Positions 10,841 through 22,699 of a DNA stretch of 64,000 nucleotides are shown in pieces; position 1 is the first letter of the stretch, and each line of letters begins with the position of its first letter. Below the pieces are notes generated by a model. That model was given only the letters and a program-made list of their open reading frames with translations. It was not told where the DNA came from and made no database searches. The position numbers were made by a program, and so were the translations under genes. The stretch comes from Enoplosus armatus (taxonomy: Eukaryota > Chordata > Actinopteri > Centrarchiformes > Enoplosidae), in the NCBI RefSeq assembly GCF_043641665.1, contig NC_092191.1:21588092-21652091 (forward strand), in the 5' to 3' direction.

Positions 10841-12037
10841 TAGCAGTGTGATCAGTCCCTGACTCCTAATAAAGACACTTTAACAGGGTGAGCCGCAAGG
10901 GCAGAGAGCCCCCCCCCCCCACTCTCCCTCACTCACTTTCTAGTCATTTTCATGGCTCCATGTGTATCACTCTCACGCTTTGTCACTTAATGTCCAAAAG
11001 CCTGCTTTTATGTATCAAAACGTGCTTCTCGTTGGATGGAATCTAACAGAAAATGGGGGCCAAGAAGAAAGTAGAGAAAAAATTAATTACATATGGCGTT
11101 AAATACTTATCCCCATGGTATTACACACAGTCAGTGTCAGGCCAGAACATTCCGAGTGGTGTCTTAGGGCCATTTTCACCTCGACAAGAATAGAAATCTG
11201 CCAGTATTTAATATTTGTTAAAGATACATAAGATTAGTGGGTACTACCATTGGATCTGTGTCAACTTTAAAATCACCCGTGTGCAGCGACTAACATGGGA
11301 AGAGAAACCCCAAAATGTACACGTGTCAAATGTGAGAGTTCATTCTTGACCTCGGAAACTGCAGTTTGACCAAAACAAAACAGCTATTTAATCCTATCTC
11401 ACAGTGTTAACCTACATAGGTTGGGGGCTTACGAATGAGTCTAAGACACAAAAACACAATATTTAATCATTCCAATTTATCTGTTTTGTCAAATACACGT
11501 TTGTTCTGCAGGGACTGCACTATTACTTGGACGCATGTAGGTCATACAAAGAAGTGGAGCAGGTTATTTATATTTATTTAATGTACAGTTGGCTAAAAAG
11601 TACTAAGTGTATAAGTAATGGAGAAATAAGTACAGTAAAAAAAAGTGTGAAAAGTGGCCCCACTGAGTGTTGCATTCTTAAATATTTTAATTATTGGATT
11701 TCTACCACCGAGGCGTCGATGTGCAAACTGCGTTTTGATGGCGTATGTACGGCTAATTTTAGCTGCTTTATATATTCATATATACACACACACACATACT
11801 GGTGGACAGTTTCATCTCGAGACAAATCCATATTTTAAAAAGTGATCACCTTTTGCTTAATCCGAAAAAAAAGTAACTGGTAACGACGGCTGCCATAGAA
11901 AGGCGATGGGTTCCCCCTGAAACGGAATTACGGAGTCGGATAAAATGGAGATACTCGAGTAAAAGTAGCTCAAACTGTCTCTCTCCCACAGTCCTGGACC
12001 CGTACATGTGACTCGTGTAGATGCAGAGTCCTGTCGA
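10841..12037. other. Unique sequence, no gene recognised
   Basis: C12 at 10909-10920 and a short (AC)n near 11785-11796. The 103-codon frame at 11527-11838 is AT-rich with no domain. No repeat family recognised. Confidence 0.45.
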
Positions 12038-12055
12038 GGGGGGGGGGGGGGGGGG
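12038..12055. repeat. Poly(G) run, G18
   Basis: Eighteen consecutive G. Confidence 0.95.
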
Positions 12056-12148
12056 CTGTCCCTTTAAGTGGGACATGGATGTTTCCTTTTCATCTGTTGC
12101 AGCCGTCTCGTGCACCATTTCCATGTTTTCCTTCTCTCCTCAGCTCTG

Positions 12149-12149
<1 letters not shown>

Positions 12150-12205
<56 letters not shown>
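12150..12205. repeat. Long (CA)n microsatellite
   Basis: About 27 uninterrupted CA units. Confidence 0.97.
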
Positions 12206-12206
<1 letters not shown>

Positions 12207-12245
12207 TCTCTGTCCTACCTTGATCCCTCTCCATTTCCATCCACC

Positions 12246-12439
12246 GCCCCCCCACCACCACCACCACCACCACCCCTTCCATCTATCCTTCTCTCTAGTG
12301 GTGCTGGACACACAGGTAGTGAAGCAGCAGGCGGTATGGTGGTGGATAATTACCTAGTGTTTGGAGCACCCCAGGAGCACGGGCCTTCCGGGGGGGAGGA
12401 GGAGGAAGTGTGTGTGTGTGTGTAGGGGGGGGGGGGGGG
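12246..12439. repeat. (CCA)n, (GT)n and G15 cluster
   Basis: C run and (CCA)n at about 12246-12280, (GT)n at 12407-12423 and G15 at 12425-12439, with unique sequence between. Confidence 0.9.
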
Positions 12440-13029
12440 TTGTTAGGGGGGACAGCGACAAGCCTGGCTGTATTTATAATGCACTCTGCTAGCACTGCGC
12501 TCCCAACACTTAGCTAGGGAAAATGCGGGCCCGAATAAATGGGCTTTTGTTGCCACCTGAGAAGGAAACGGAAGAAAATGCACCTTTTATCCACCTTTTC
12601 TGCCCCTCGTTTCTCATGCCGCCGAGTCTCAACATACCCTCCCCCCTTTTCCTTCCTTTATTCCCTGCTGCTTCTCCCGCTCCATTTACCTGCAAGACTC
12701 TTTTTACACAAGAAAAACACAGTGTGGAGACGGTTATGGCCGGGATTACGTTTGTTTGTTTGTCTGACTGCGACTGAGGCTTTGCTTTGTGCGCGCCGTG
12801 GGAAATATGATCCATCGCTGTCAAGAAAAGCAGATGAGGTGATGAACAAATATTCATGGAAATGCACACACACACACACATATATATAGACGCAGACACC
12901 TGCACCTTGGGAAACCTGGCAACCTGTGAACCATCAAACAAATCCCAATAAAAAAGAAAAAGGCATTTTGCTTGGCGACGGCCAGCCAAATGAATGATGA
13001 TGCCCTCTGACAAAACTCCCCACTAAAAC
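12440..13029. other. Unique sequence, nothing recognised
   Basis: Short (CA)n/(TA)n at about 12864-12888. The 167-codon minus-strand frame at 12510-13013 crosses low-complexity sequence and carries no recognisable domain. Confidence 0.45.
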
Positions 13030-13399
13030 GACCAGCGAAGCTGCTCCTGACCCAGCTGAAGTGGAGTACGGTGGGCCAACAGGAGCATCCGGTTGCCCAG
13101 TTGTTGCTCCATTAGCCTAGAAGAGCCATCAGTGGGGGATTAGGCAGCAGCCCCTTTCAACCCCCCCCCCCCCACCTCCCTTGCCAGCTCTGTGAGCCCA
13201 GCCAGGCTTCTCCTGGCCGGGCCCCGCGAGCTCGGCCGGAGCCCTCGCGTCTCTGGAGCCTCCGCCGCGCTCCGCTTTAGCCTCAGCTGCTGGAGATGTT
13301 GTCCCTAATTAACAGGGGATTAAGCCATCATCCCGGCTTGTAATACAGCCTGGATGGGAATTCCAATATGGAGGCTGGGGGAGAAAACGGAGCAGGAGA
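13030..13399. promoter_or_regulatory. Enhancer-like block with paired GGATTA sites
   Basis: Two GGATTA cores (13137-13142 and 13317-13322) of the OTX/PITX/bicoid class, a TAATTA core in CCTAATTAACAGG (about 13304-13316), and TTGTAATACAG downstream. The sequence between is GC-rich and complex, apart from C13 at 13161-13173. It ends at GGGAATTCCAATATGG. It has the look of a conserved developmental element; conservation cannot be tested here. Confidence 0.4.
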
Positions 13400-13690
13400 G
13401 GGGGGGGGGGGGGGAGCGGAGGGAGGGGGGGCGGGGGGATTGGAATGGGTAGAAAGAGAGAAAAGGGAGAGAAACTAGTGGCGTTTAGCAGCTCAGTAAA
13501 TTACTCTTGACCCGCAGGACTGAGGGGAGTCTATCGGCACGGCAAGCCGGCTGCCAATTACAACAGCTCAGGCCTGCCAAAAGTTTTATTGGGTGGAGGG
13601 CGGGGGCAAGTTGGAAGGTGATTGGTGTGCATATGTGTGTGCGAGCGTGTATGTGTGTCTGTGCATGGTGGGTGGGTGGGTGGGGGGGCT
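13400..13690. repeat. G-rich purine tract and GT/GGGT repeats
   Basis: G15 at 13400-13414, further G runs to about 13438, then unique sequence at 13440-13625, then GT-rich and (GGGT)n sequence at about 13630-13688. Guanine runs of this kind can form quadruplexes on the plus strand. Confidence 0.8.
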
Positions 13691-15182
13691 GATTTTTAAT
13701 GGCCTTTCACCATATTACTTTCTGTCAGGATTGGAAGTGTTTGCATTCGGAGGGATATTGACATAATTATGATGAGAATTTGGTGGAGGTTGAAAATGAA
13801 AATAGATCTTTTTTTTTTTTTTCCTGCCTTTTTCCAGCACAAGCCACTGTGTTCATTCATTACATTGTTGGAAATAGTTTACACTGCTTTGTCTCCACTG
13901 TCTGCAAGCACCCCCCCTGACTTTTTAACCATTACTGTTATTAGTGATTAGTAGCAGTAGCCGTTACAAAACAAACGCACAGGACATCTGGCTCCCCCAT
14001 AACCAAACGTCAATTTGTGATTTGTGTTCAATCAGAATTTGATTTTAGAGCTACGGCTGCAACACATACAGCCACAGCGTCGGTGAGCTCTGAGCTGGGT
14101 TTTGAATGGCATCCACCTCAGCATCGCATGGATGCGACGTTGCATCATGCACAGAGTGTTATGGAAGCATATTTTGGAGCGCCAGCGGAATCAGTGGAAG
14201 TGGATTTATTAGCGCGACAAAATGGGGGCTACGAGTTCGAGCACGCGGCTAACGTGTGTGCTGTGTGATGCCGATACTGTACACCTCCCATCGGGCCAAC
14301 ACTGCCATTTGTTTCCAAATCAGATCCGGCCCACTGAGTGCCATTCCCCTCGGCGCTAATGACCGTTTTCACTATTAATTATTTCCTCCATTTTATTTCC
14401 CTTACAAAAGGGGTGGGCCAAAAAAAGTGAACTATGTCAGCACGGTTTCCGAGAGTCCGAGGTGACACGTTATTCAAATTGCCCCAAAAATATCCATTAT
14501 ATAATCATTATTGACGAAAGGAAAGCAGTAAATCCTCACATTTGGCACTTCATTGACCTACTTAATGGGTCGCGTGAATGAAATCCATTTGTTTGAAATC
14601 CATTTTATTACTTTTTGTTTTCAGGATTTTTCGTTGCGCCTACACATATGGAATATGCAACGGAAGCTTCATTATTTCAGCACTATTACTATACCACACC
14701 TTTTCTTGAATGTATGAGAGTATATTGTATGTCATTTCTTTGTCTAGTTCATCGTTTTTCTCGTCAAAAATGTTCTTAACTCTTCTAAAACTTGAAATCT
14801 GCCTGGTTGTTTGACACATTGCGCTGAAGCAAAGCGGTGGATGAAATGTCGTGAATGATGCTTTCTTGGACTCGAATGTGATTTCGATATTATTGCCAAT
14901 TTGGCCCACACGGTGTAGAAGTAGTAGTAGTGTGGGTTTTTTTTTTCAACTTGTGTCTACAACCCTGAGTCAGCACAGCAACACTTTTCTGCTTCCCACG
15001 AATACGTTAGTGTCCGGGTTTGGGTCCTATCTCGGCCCAATCCTCGCAGGGATCCGGCCTTTAGCCGTCCAACTCACTCCCAGCATTTGGAGATAAGAAA
15101 GCGCAAAGGCTCTTGAATTTGAGGTGATGTGATCTGGGGTCTGTTCTCTGGCTCTCTTTACGTCTGTGCTGCCCTCACAGCT
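13691..15182. other. Unique sequence; enhancer-like patch 14290-14420
   Basis: T run at about 13808-13822. GGCGCTAATGACCG then CTATTAATTATTTCC near 14355-14388 is enhancer-like. An 89-codon minus-strand frame at 14640-14909 is AT-rich with no recognisable domain. No repeat family recognised. Confidence 0.4.
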
Positions 15183-15727
15183 GGGGGGGGGGGGGGGTCC
15201 AGCTTGCCACTGCTGTGTCTGCTGCTGATGTAAACTGATGCAACCTTCATTCAAGACAAAGCAACTGGAAAAAAAAAAAAAAGAAGAAGTGTGTGGGATC
15301 AGTGTCCACTATGAATAGCAATACAAATGGATTGTTTGGTGGCGAGTTGCACCGGGGTTTCATAAAGCAGACCTAATAATTGATGACACTGTTGGATAAC
15401 GATGAACTGGGGGGGGGGGGGGGGGCAGTGACAGCGAGGGGAGAGAGCAGTGTGTGAGTAACGCAGCGAAAGTGGAAGAGACAGTGTGAGTAAGAGTGTG
15501 TGTGTGTGTGTTTGTCTGTGAGGAGTTTGAGAGAGAGTGACTGAAATAGTGAGATTCAGAGAAATAGTGTAAGTGAGTGATGGGCCCCACAGATGTGCAC
15601 ACTCACACATGCATATTCACACCCTGTCTCCTACAAGTGGTCATGCACTACTGATTTGCGGCACAAAATGTTGTTGATAAAGTAAAGCTGCCCAGATTTC
15701 TTCTTCTTCTTTTTTTTTTTTTTTTTT
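15183..15727. repeat. Simple-repeat cluster
   Basis: G15 (15183-15197), A13 (about 15270-15282), G17 (15409-15425), (GT)8 (about 15496-15511), GAGAGA and TTC/T18 (about 15700-15727), separated by short unique stretches. Confidence 0.9.
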
Positions 15728-16340
15728 ATGATGCTCAAACATTTAAATGGAACATACATGTATCTACACAGTCGGTGGCGCCACTGGCACCAAACCTGCA
15801 GAGAAACTGCACACTCACTTGCACGCAGCCAAGAAATATCTCCCCCCGTGGAACAACACGTGCCCTTTAACATTTTTAACATTCAACTTTTGTTTTGCCA
15901 CAGAGCTTATTTTCCTCAACAATCCAAAATCCTTTTAGTCGAGGGAACCAGGGGGCGATGCTAACTTCTGGGTTGGCCTACGAAGATACGTCCTTCATTG
16001 GCTAGTGGGCATTTGAGGCACTGGTAGGCCTATTTTTGAACTTTTAAACAGAGACAGCCGGCCTGTTTTGTTTAGTTTAGTTTTTTTTGTTTCTTCAACA
16101 CAATATTTAACCAAAATTGTGACCTTTCCTTAACCTTAGTTTTTTTTGTGCGCCCCCCCCAAATCCATGCGTGACTCGCTCTCCTCCAAAAAAAATTTAA
16201 AAATAAAATTGTATTGAAAGTAGTCAAAGCAAATGAAAAGTATATAAACATATAGGGAGAAGAGCTGCCACTTTCACACACACACACGATCATGTATTTT
16301 ATCTTCGCCATGTAGGGCCTAACACTCATTTTAATGCATT

Positions 16341-16343
<3 letters not shown>
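15728..16343. other. Unique sequence, nothing recognised
   Basis: Several short T and A runs and (CA)n at about 16275-16287. CTTCTGGGTTGGCCTACGAAG near 15965 may belong to a degraded repeat that I cannot name. Confidence 0.4.

Positions 16344-16378
<35 letters not shown>
16344..16378. repeat. (TG)n microsatellite
   Basis: About 17 TG units. Confidence 0.95.
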
Positions 16379-16379
<1 letters not shown>

Positions 16380-16477
16380 CATTGTTTTCTGCTCAGTCAA
16401 GCAGTGCTGGATTGATGTGTTCCCAATGAAGTGCAATGACAATTAAACAGTAACTGACCTGCTATTTCCCTTCATTA

Positions 16478-16496
16478 CCCCCCCCCCCCCCCCCCC
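16478..16496. repeat. Poly(C) run, C19
   Basis: Nineteen consecutive C. Confidence 0.95.
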
Positions 16497-17354
16497 GTCT
16501 CTTCATGCTGTGTGTGCGCATGTGTGTGTGTCGGTACAGATGTTGACAGGAAGAGAGTCCGCATTTCCAGAAACGTACACCGACAGACTTACATATGTGA
16601 TGTATGATGCAAAAAATGTACAAACACTCACCAGAAAAAGAAGCTGATTTGCATGATGCCCACACACACACACAAAAAAAAATCCCTCCCGGCAGATCAG
16701 AGGATGCTTTACATTGTAAACACATCCAGCAGGTATAGATCGCCTGCCTATGGCAGATTTTAGTCCTGTAAACATACATTCAGAACAAGCATCTCATCAC
16801 GCCATCCTGCCTGCATCTGTAGTTTGCTTCCTCCCACCCTCCATTTTTGTTTCTTCCTTCTTTTGATTTTTTTTTTGTCTCCTTCTGTTTCTGTACACCC
16901 CCCCCCCCCTCCTCTCGCTTCTTCCCAGCACACACATAAGGATACAAACATCACCCCCCCCCCCCTTTCCCTCCTCCTCCTGCACAAGGCCCACCACATA
17001 GCCATTTGCATAACAATCTCCACTTGTTTTTCTGCTTAGATGGAATTCACAGCATGGTGCCGGCATGACTGAGACAGGGGTCATTGCTATGTATATCAGA
17101 GAGAGAGAGAGAGATGGAGAGGTAGTAGGGTGGAGAGAGAGAGAGCGTTTATGGTAGCGAGAGGGAGGGAGGGAGGAGGGAGGTGGCAGTTGCAAAAATA
17201 CACATCCAGACGCACAAACACTTCCATAAAAAGAGACTCATTGCCACACATGCAGCGAGTGATGGAGGGTGGTGGAAACACACCCAGAAAATACAGACAG
17301 GACGCAGATGGAAGCGGCCGGCTGCATGTCGTCGTTCTAAGGTAAAGCCACATT
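16497..17354. other. Unique and low-complexity sequence
   Basis: Holds C12 at 16898-16909, C12 at 16954-16965, (GA)n at about 17097-17115 and GAGGGAGG repeats at 17159-17183. No gene. Minus-strand frames here encode Arg/Gly/Glu-rich low-complexity peptides. Confidence 0.5.
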
Positions 17355-17374
17355 AAAAAAAAAAAAAAAAAAAA
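17355..17374. repeat. Poly(A) run, A20
   Basis: Twenty A, with no recognisable retrotransposon immediately upstream. Confidence 0.9.
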
Positions 17375-18031
17375 GGCAAGTAGGACATGAATTGGAGAAA
17401 TCAGCCACGGCCCTTGTTAGTCACATTTCTGTTGCTATCTGCGAAACACCGGGACATGTGCCATTGTGAATTGAATAAATCGTTGATCTGTACATTCCGT
17501 CCACCCTGTTTTGTTGATGCCTTTACCTCGGACGTAAAATGCACACATGCACCGGTGCAACCTGAGGCCAGCCACTTCCTGTCTGATGCGTCAAGGCGAG
17601 CGAATAGCTAATTGAAAATACGTCCGTGATCACGTTCAGGCAAAAGGTTTGACCGCGTTGCGCACCTTGGCAACGCCGCTTTGTGCTTGCAGTCGCAGCA
17701 ATGCAGTAACCTTAGCTGTGTAGTTGCGTCGGGGGCCCGCGCTAAATGAAAAGCTCACGCGACAAAAACTCTAAGACCACAGACTAATTCGTTGACGTTC
17801 GAGCAGACGGAGCGACAATTTAACTCACATCACATCAGGAGTTCCCTTCCACAAGACGTGACCTGCAACAGACGCATTTGTTGCCAGACTGGACTGACCG
17901 AAAAGTACCGACCAATCGTCAGAAAAGTTGCCCCTTTGGGAAATGCTGACATGTAAATATAGACGTGTGTGTGTGTGTAGAACAATGATTGTTCAGTAAC
18001 CAGATAAACTACTTATACTGATAAATAATAC
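17375..18031. other. Unique sequence downstream (minus sense) of the candidate exon
   Basis: If the 18032-18148 exon is real, this is intron on the minus strand. (GT)7 at about 17965-17979. Nothing else recognised. Confidence 0.4.
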
Positions 18032-18148
18032 CGTCAAGAACTCTGTGGTGTCCTCGGCTTGGACTACCAGGAAACGGTGCAGGTTCTGGTCCAGGCTCTT
18101 GTGTAGCAGCTCTGACTGCAACTCGCTCGTGCCTGGTGCGCCCGCCAT
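18032..18148 (-). CDS. Candidate first coding exon of an unidentified gene
   Basis: On the minus strand an ATG at 18148-18146 in a strong Kozak context (CAAAATGG) opens 39 codons. The peptide starts MAGAPGTSE and ends DTTEFLT; its middle is Leu/Gln/His/Glu-rich with the spacing of an amphipathic helix. The run ends at ACG followed by GTATTA, a phase-0 but weak splice donor; without splicing the frame continues 12 more codons to a stop. In the mRNA sense an acceptor-like TTTTTCCGCAG (about 18202-18212) lies about 55 bases upstream of the ATG. Unlike most open segments nearby it has complex, protein-like composition and no simple repeat. I do not recognise the family. It may be a real exon, a retrocopy fragment, part of a transposon, or chance. 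Confidence 0.3.
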
Positions 18149-18330
18149 TTTGCCGTCCTGGCTTCACAATGGCAGAACGAGCTCCCCATCACGTCAGTAC
18201 TGCGGAAAAATCTTTCACTGTCATGCTTACTTGCAAACTTAGGGATAAATGCTACATGCCACAGTCATTTTGGGCTCCAGAGGTTTCTGAAGGTGGTTAA
18301 AAGCAGATCCTGGATCCAGAGACATTTTCG
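18149..18330 (-). promoter_or_regulatory. Possible 5' UTR or promoter of the minus-strand exon
   Basis: The sequence upstream (in minus sense) of the ATG includes GACGTGATGG (CRE-like TGACGTGA) near 18186-18196 and the acceptor-like tract described with the exon. Support depends wholly on the exon being real. Confidence 0.2.
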
Positions 18331-18339
18331 GGAATGACT

Positions 18340-18620
18340 GTGAAAAAGATCATTGGTCACGAATAATGAATTAAATGAGACTAGGGTCGTTTTAGGGCTA
18401 TAATTAGCATTTCATTTGAGAGGGTGTTACACTACTTTTCTGTTTTTGCGCATTTATCAGGCCACGCAGTCAACAAGAACATAGCCAGCACTGATTTTCT
18501 CGGATGTCTCTTTGCCCGCCGCCAGCAGGATCTCCTCCTCGCCCGGGACTCTAACTCCGTCCTGTCTGTCGGGCAATTAAAAGTGGCGCTTTTCTAAAAG
18601 GGACGAACAGCGACGCATGG
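18340..18620. promoter_or_regulatory. Enhancer-like block
   Basis: GAATAATGAATTAAATGAG near 18361 and GGCTATAATTAGCATTTC near 18397 are homeodomain-type words in complex, repeat-free sequence; GGCAATTAAAAG lies near 18571. Inference from texture only. Confidence 0.3.
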
Positions 18621-19540
18621 GCGTCTCGCTGCGACATCAGAGCTCACCTGCCACTTGAAACGATCAGTGGCATTCACAAACAGGCTAATCAACGGTACGA
18701 GTCGCCCCACGTTCCAACAACATACAATGGGCATGTGTTAGTTTAATAAATATTAATCCCCCACATTACTAATGTCAAAGGACACGTTGTGATGCATCCA
18801 GCGGAGACGTTTTTAATTCTGTGATCGATAATACTAACCACTTCAAACCGGATCATAAGGTCATGGTACCACCCCCCTCCCCCACCCCCCTATACTCCGT
18901 ATAGATCTTACCGGTAACGCTGTGTGGAGATTAAACGACATGACCGTTGTGACAATGGAGATGTGGAACGGAATGGAACTTTGGAGAGTGTAGTAATTCA
19001 TAGAAGTTTGATAAATACAGGCCCTGAAATGACAAGGGGTTTTCTTTGCCCACCCCCCCTCCGACAAGCATTCATGCCAGACACAGTCGAAAAGAAACCC
19101 AAAAGAATGACACTCTTAGAATGGAAGTCACCAGCTTCTCCATATGTTTACTACTATACGCTAGCATTTACATCATGTATCTTAAGACAAGTTAAATAAA
19201 TGTGGAATGAAATGATTTAAATACTGACATGGGTTTTTTTTGTTAGCTACAATAATTCAACTGTGGAGCCTTTTCCTTGACTAATCACTGGAAAGTTGAG
19301 CCCATTTTGAAGTCTTACGTATTTACTTGCATTCATTTCCCCCTTATTAATCTGTGGCACTTTGTTGTTATTCTTTGATGGTTTGCTCCTCTTGATCTAT
19401 GGAATTTGAAAAAACGGAGAATAAAATTGGGGAACAATATCAGTCGACGTGCTTTTTTTTTTTCTACGTGTGTGTTCGTCTTAGTGTACATTATGGTTGC
19501 GTCGGTGTGTGTGTGTGTGCAGAGACGTGGTCATAAATGC
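18621..19540. other. Unique sequence, nothing recognised
   Basis: No gene or repeat family recognised; T runs near 19218 and 19451. Confidence 0.45.
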
Positions 19541-19698
19541 GTGTGTGTGTGTGTGTGTAGTAATATTTTGATGTAAATGGGTCCCTGCTGCAGCGCTGAG
19601 TGTGATGGCTGGAGTCGGTTTCTCTAATGAGACAATGAGGGGAGCAGGAAACATGCCAAACACACACACACACACAGATTTAGACCCATGCATGCATG

Positions 19699-19738
<40 letters not shown>

Positions 19739-19872
19739 GGCTATGGATGCAGATGAGTATACACAGTTAGGAGTGATGTGTGGACACATGCACAATGGTG
19801 GCGATCCAAACCGTAACACAAAGAAACTGACAGGGTGACAAAGTAGAAAGAATGACGGCAGGGGGGGGGGGG
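19541..19872. repeat. (GT)n, two (CA)n and G12 cluster
   Basis: (GT)n at about 19541-19558, (CA)n at 19662-19677, (CATG)3 followed by (CA)n at 19688-19736, and G12 at 19861-19872. Confidence 0.92.
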
Positions 19873-19919
19873 CAAACAAACACGGCAGACTGCGTGGGCG
19901 ATCGAGGCGAGTTGGAGTC

Positions 19920-20010
19920 ATTTTTTATCCTTTATTTAATCAGGTACTCTCACTGAGATCGACGTTTGGTCCTTTCTGAGAGACGCGAGAAGCAGAACAT
20001 TCACAAAATG
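19920..20010 (+). mobile_element. Fish repeat fragment (CTTTATTTAACCAGGTA type)
   Basis: TCCTTTATTTAATCAGGTAC, CTCACTGAGATCGACG and TTTCTGAGAGACGCG parallel the common teleost repeat reading tttatttaaccaggtaagtctcattgagat...caagagagac. Diverged; family not named. Confidence 0.55.
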
Positions 20011-20607
20011 TAGTTCAGTGCCACATTCCAGCCCTCACGCAGAGTAGAGATTTACTTTAAAAACACAAAAATCTATTGTTTTTTTTTTGTTAGAGTGGGG
20101 AAACTCTAGAGAGAGGGAGAAGTCGGCACCTGGATTTAAAAAAGGTATCATAATGGAGCTGGCAGTGCAGCTACAAAGACACGGATGATCACCATCAGCT
20201 GATCTAAGAGTGGTGGTGGTGTCGAGCGACACGACATGCGTTTAGATTCAGTCCGACTTACGCGTTCCAAAAAAGGCATCAACCGTCTCCAGATCCAGAA
20301 GACGTGCAAAGAAGGCGCTCCTCATCACCCCAGAACTTGCCTGACAGTTTCCTCCGGTGTGAAATGGATCCAGTTATAGTTGACTGTACGTCCAGGGGTA
20401 CAGTGCAAACAGGACCCGCTAAGAACGTCCCAATGCGTTGTGGGAAAACTGGGAGCACAGCTACGAAAATAGAAGCAAGACTATAGAATATACTATATAA
20501 AATAATATAAAATCACCGTTTGATGGCTGGCCAAAAAGGAAACGTGGCTGTCATCAGGGAAAAGTTAACGTTATTTCAGTGTGTGCAAATGTGACAGGAC
20601 TCGGATC
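20011..20607. other. Unique sequence, possibly more of the preceding repeat
   Basis: No gene. Some of this may belong to the preceding element, but no further landmarks are recognised. Confidence 0.4.
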
Positions 20608-20627
20608 GGGGGGGGGGGGGGGGGGGG
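20608..20627. repeat. Poly(G) run, G20
   Basis: Twenty consecutive G. Confidence 0.95.
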
Positions 20628-21829
20628 TGCAAAAGGACATCATCGGGACATCCCTGATGTCCCCTGTCTGTGTTCGCCTGCATGCGGCCTCGAGGAGCTT
20701 GTTCCGCACTTTAAAATTGTGCCGACTTTCTCAAGAAGTTCCGTGAAAGTAGTACTTCGTCTGTTGAGTATGAAGCACTCGTCCATTGGTGAACACCTGC
20801 TCTGCGTTGTGTTTAGCTACAGTAATGGGGAAAATGGCCGGCGCATATAAAAACATATAAAAAGGACTGTGGAGGAAGTGGGTGACGCTGGACATTTCGA
20901 CACCGTTTGCCACGCTTACAACCCCCTCGCCACAACAATCTACTGGAAACGGCGGATTCAAGCCGCGGCCACAGCTTCCGTTCTCTTTTGAAAGAGCAAA
21001 CTCCAAGCTGTTGACAGCCACTGGTCAGGCCTAGTTTCTTCCTCGATAGATTCATGGTGTGAACAATGGCGGCATTTCTGTAACTATGAGTCAAGGCTGT
21101 AGCTTAATTACTTGGGATGTCCTGATCCGACCTCAGAGGTCAGTATTCAGGTCGATCAAGACATTTTTTTTAACCGATCATATGGGCTACAGGCGTTCAA
21201 TACTACAAATTTGATACGGCACCTAAAAAAATATATATATATCGATATATATAGATATATATATATGCAAATTTTTAAAAAAGGAGTGAGAAATCAGGCA
21301 GGAAGGATTTCCTGTGGCGCTCCGTTGTGCATTTAGGTGGAATAATACATATGGAATAGTATATGACTCGGATAAGCGGCCGTAATAAATAAATAAATAA
21401 TAAAAGAAGCTTGATCGGTACGTCCCAACTAATTACCATTACAGAGAATTCAATCTTGTGGATTTGGAGACAAACTCACAACATTAATCTGCAAAGACTG
21501 CTAACGTCAGCTGACTTCACACTGAATCAACTGTCCCCTCGACTTTTCTTTGTCCACAACAAGTTGATAACGCCACCGTTCATTTCTTCTTCGCCCTCTT
21601 CAACTGATCACGACCCCTCGTCACTCATCACGTCGTTAACCCTACATCTGGTACAAGTACGGGTCCCCGTCTCCCCGGCCAGGCACCGTCTCAAAGTTAA
21701 ACCGAGACCCCGCGAGGCTATTGTGCCAGAGAGACCAAGTGAGATTCTACTGTTCTGTGTTTGGACTGCTGGTGTTATAGTGGAAGCGTTAGCACGGACG
21801 AGTTGGCAAACACGCCGTGAGCAGGCAGT

Positions 21830-21830
<1 letters not shown>
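20628..21830. other. Unique sequence with a short TA array
   Basis: (TA)n with CGAT and AGAT interruptions at about 21231-21266 and (AAAT)n near 21385-21400. The 157-codon plus frame at 21411-21884 ends in a (CA)n-encoded Thr-His repeat and is not supported as a gene. Confidence 0.45.

Positions 21831-21859
<29 letters not shown>
21831..21859. repeat. (CA)n microsatellite
   Basis: About 14 CA units. Confidence 0.95.
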
Positions 21860-21860
<1 letters not shown>

Positions 21861-22059
21861 TATTATTTGCATAGAGCAGATTAGTATGCGAAGGTGTGTA
21901 TTCTTGAATGCAAAAACAAGGTGTGCGTTCTTCCTCGTACAGACTACTTAAACTTCATTATAAATCCGTGTGACATGTCGTTTCACGTTGATGAAAGATG
22001 CTTCTCCTGTTCGGAGACAGTTTAAGACATAAATTCCCCGCGACACCATACAGTATCAA

Positions 22060-22195
22060 GCAGTGGCCAAACGATTAGTCAGTTATTGATTTTGTCATTT
22101 GACAGAAAATCCCTTGTTATTGCTCACTATTTTTCGAGCAAAACATGCCAAACATATGCTGGTTTCAGCCTCTGAAACTTAACGACATTGCAGCC
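22060..22195 (+). mobile_element. Fish repeat fragment (ATTTTGTCATTTGACAGAAAAT type)
   Basis: AACGATTAGTCAGTTATTG, TTTTGTCATTTGACAGAAAA, TTTTTCGAGCAAAACATGCC and ATGCTGGTTTCAGCCTCTGA appear in the order found in a widespread teleost repeat. Family name not known to me; no coding capacity. Confidence 0.6.
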
Positions 22196-22445
22196 AGTCT
22201 CTGTTCTCTGTTAGGCTTTCAGCCGCATCTCATGGTCTTCATTCGTGGATGCGGTGCTCACTAACTGGGCCCGTCGCTGAGGAACACGTTCCTGGCTTTG
22301 AATCTGGCTTTGGCGTGACCACGTATGTGCACATTGTGTACGTATTGGACTTATTTTCTGTTTGTTTGAATGGCATTCATATGCATCTGCATTAATGCAT
22401 ATAGTATATTCTGTATGAATCAGCACGAGTATCAATACCTTGGCA

Positions 22446-22448
<3 letters not shown>

Positions 22449-22478
<30 letters not shown>
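22449..22478. repeat. (TG)n microsatellite
   Basis: About 15 TG units, with a second short GT stretch at 22496-22511. Confidence 0.95.
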
Positions 22479-22481
<3 letters not shown>

Positions 22482-22699
22482 TGTCTTATTGCCTATGTGT
22501 GTGTGTTTGTGCACCGCCTTCCTTTTGTGTTCACAAAGCACATACACTTCAGTTTGATTCTTCGCCTGTGTATTAGTATATTTAAAAAAAAAATGTGCAT
22601 ACTGCGTCAGATTTCACGTCAACAACACGCTGTGCTGATCGTGTGTGTGCACTCCATTTCTGTGCCTGTGGTCAGCCGTGGTTCAGTACCAATGTCCAA

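Noticed and set aside
14640..14909. 89-codon minus-strand frame with a charged, helix-like middle
   Set aside because: AT-rich, without flanking splice signals or recognised similarity. Chance is the simpler reading.
21411..21884. 157-codon plus-strand frame
   Set aside because: Complex but with no recognised domain, ending in a microsatellite-encoded Thr-His repeat. No splice or start evidence.
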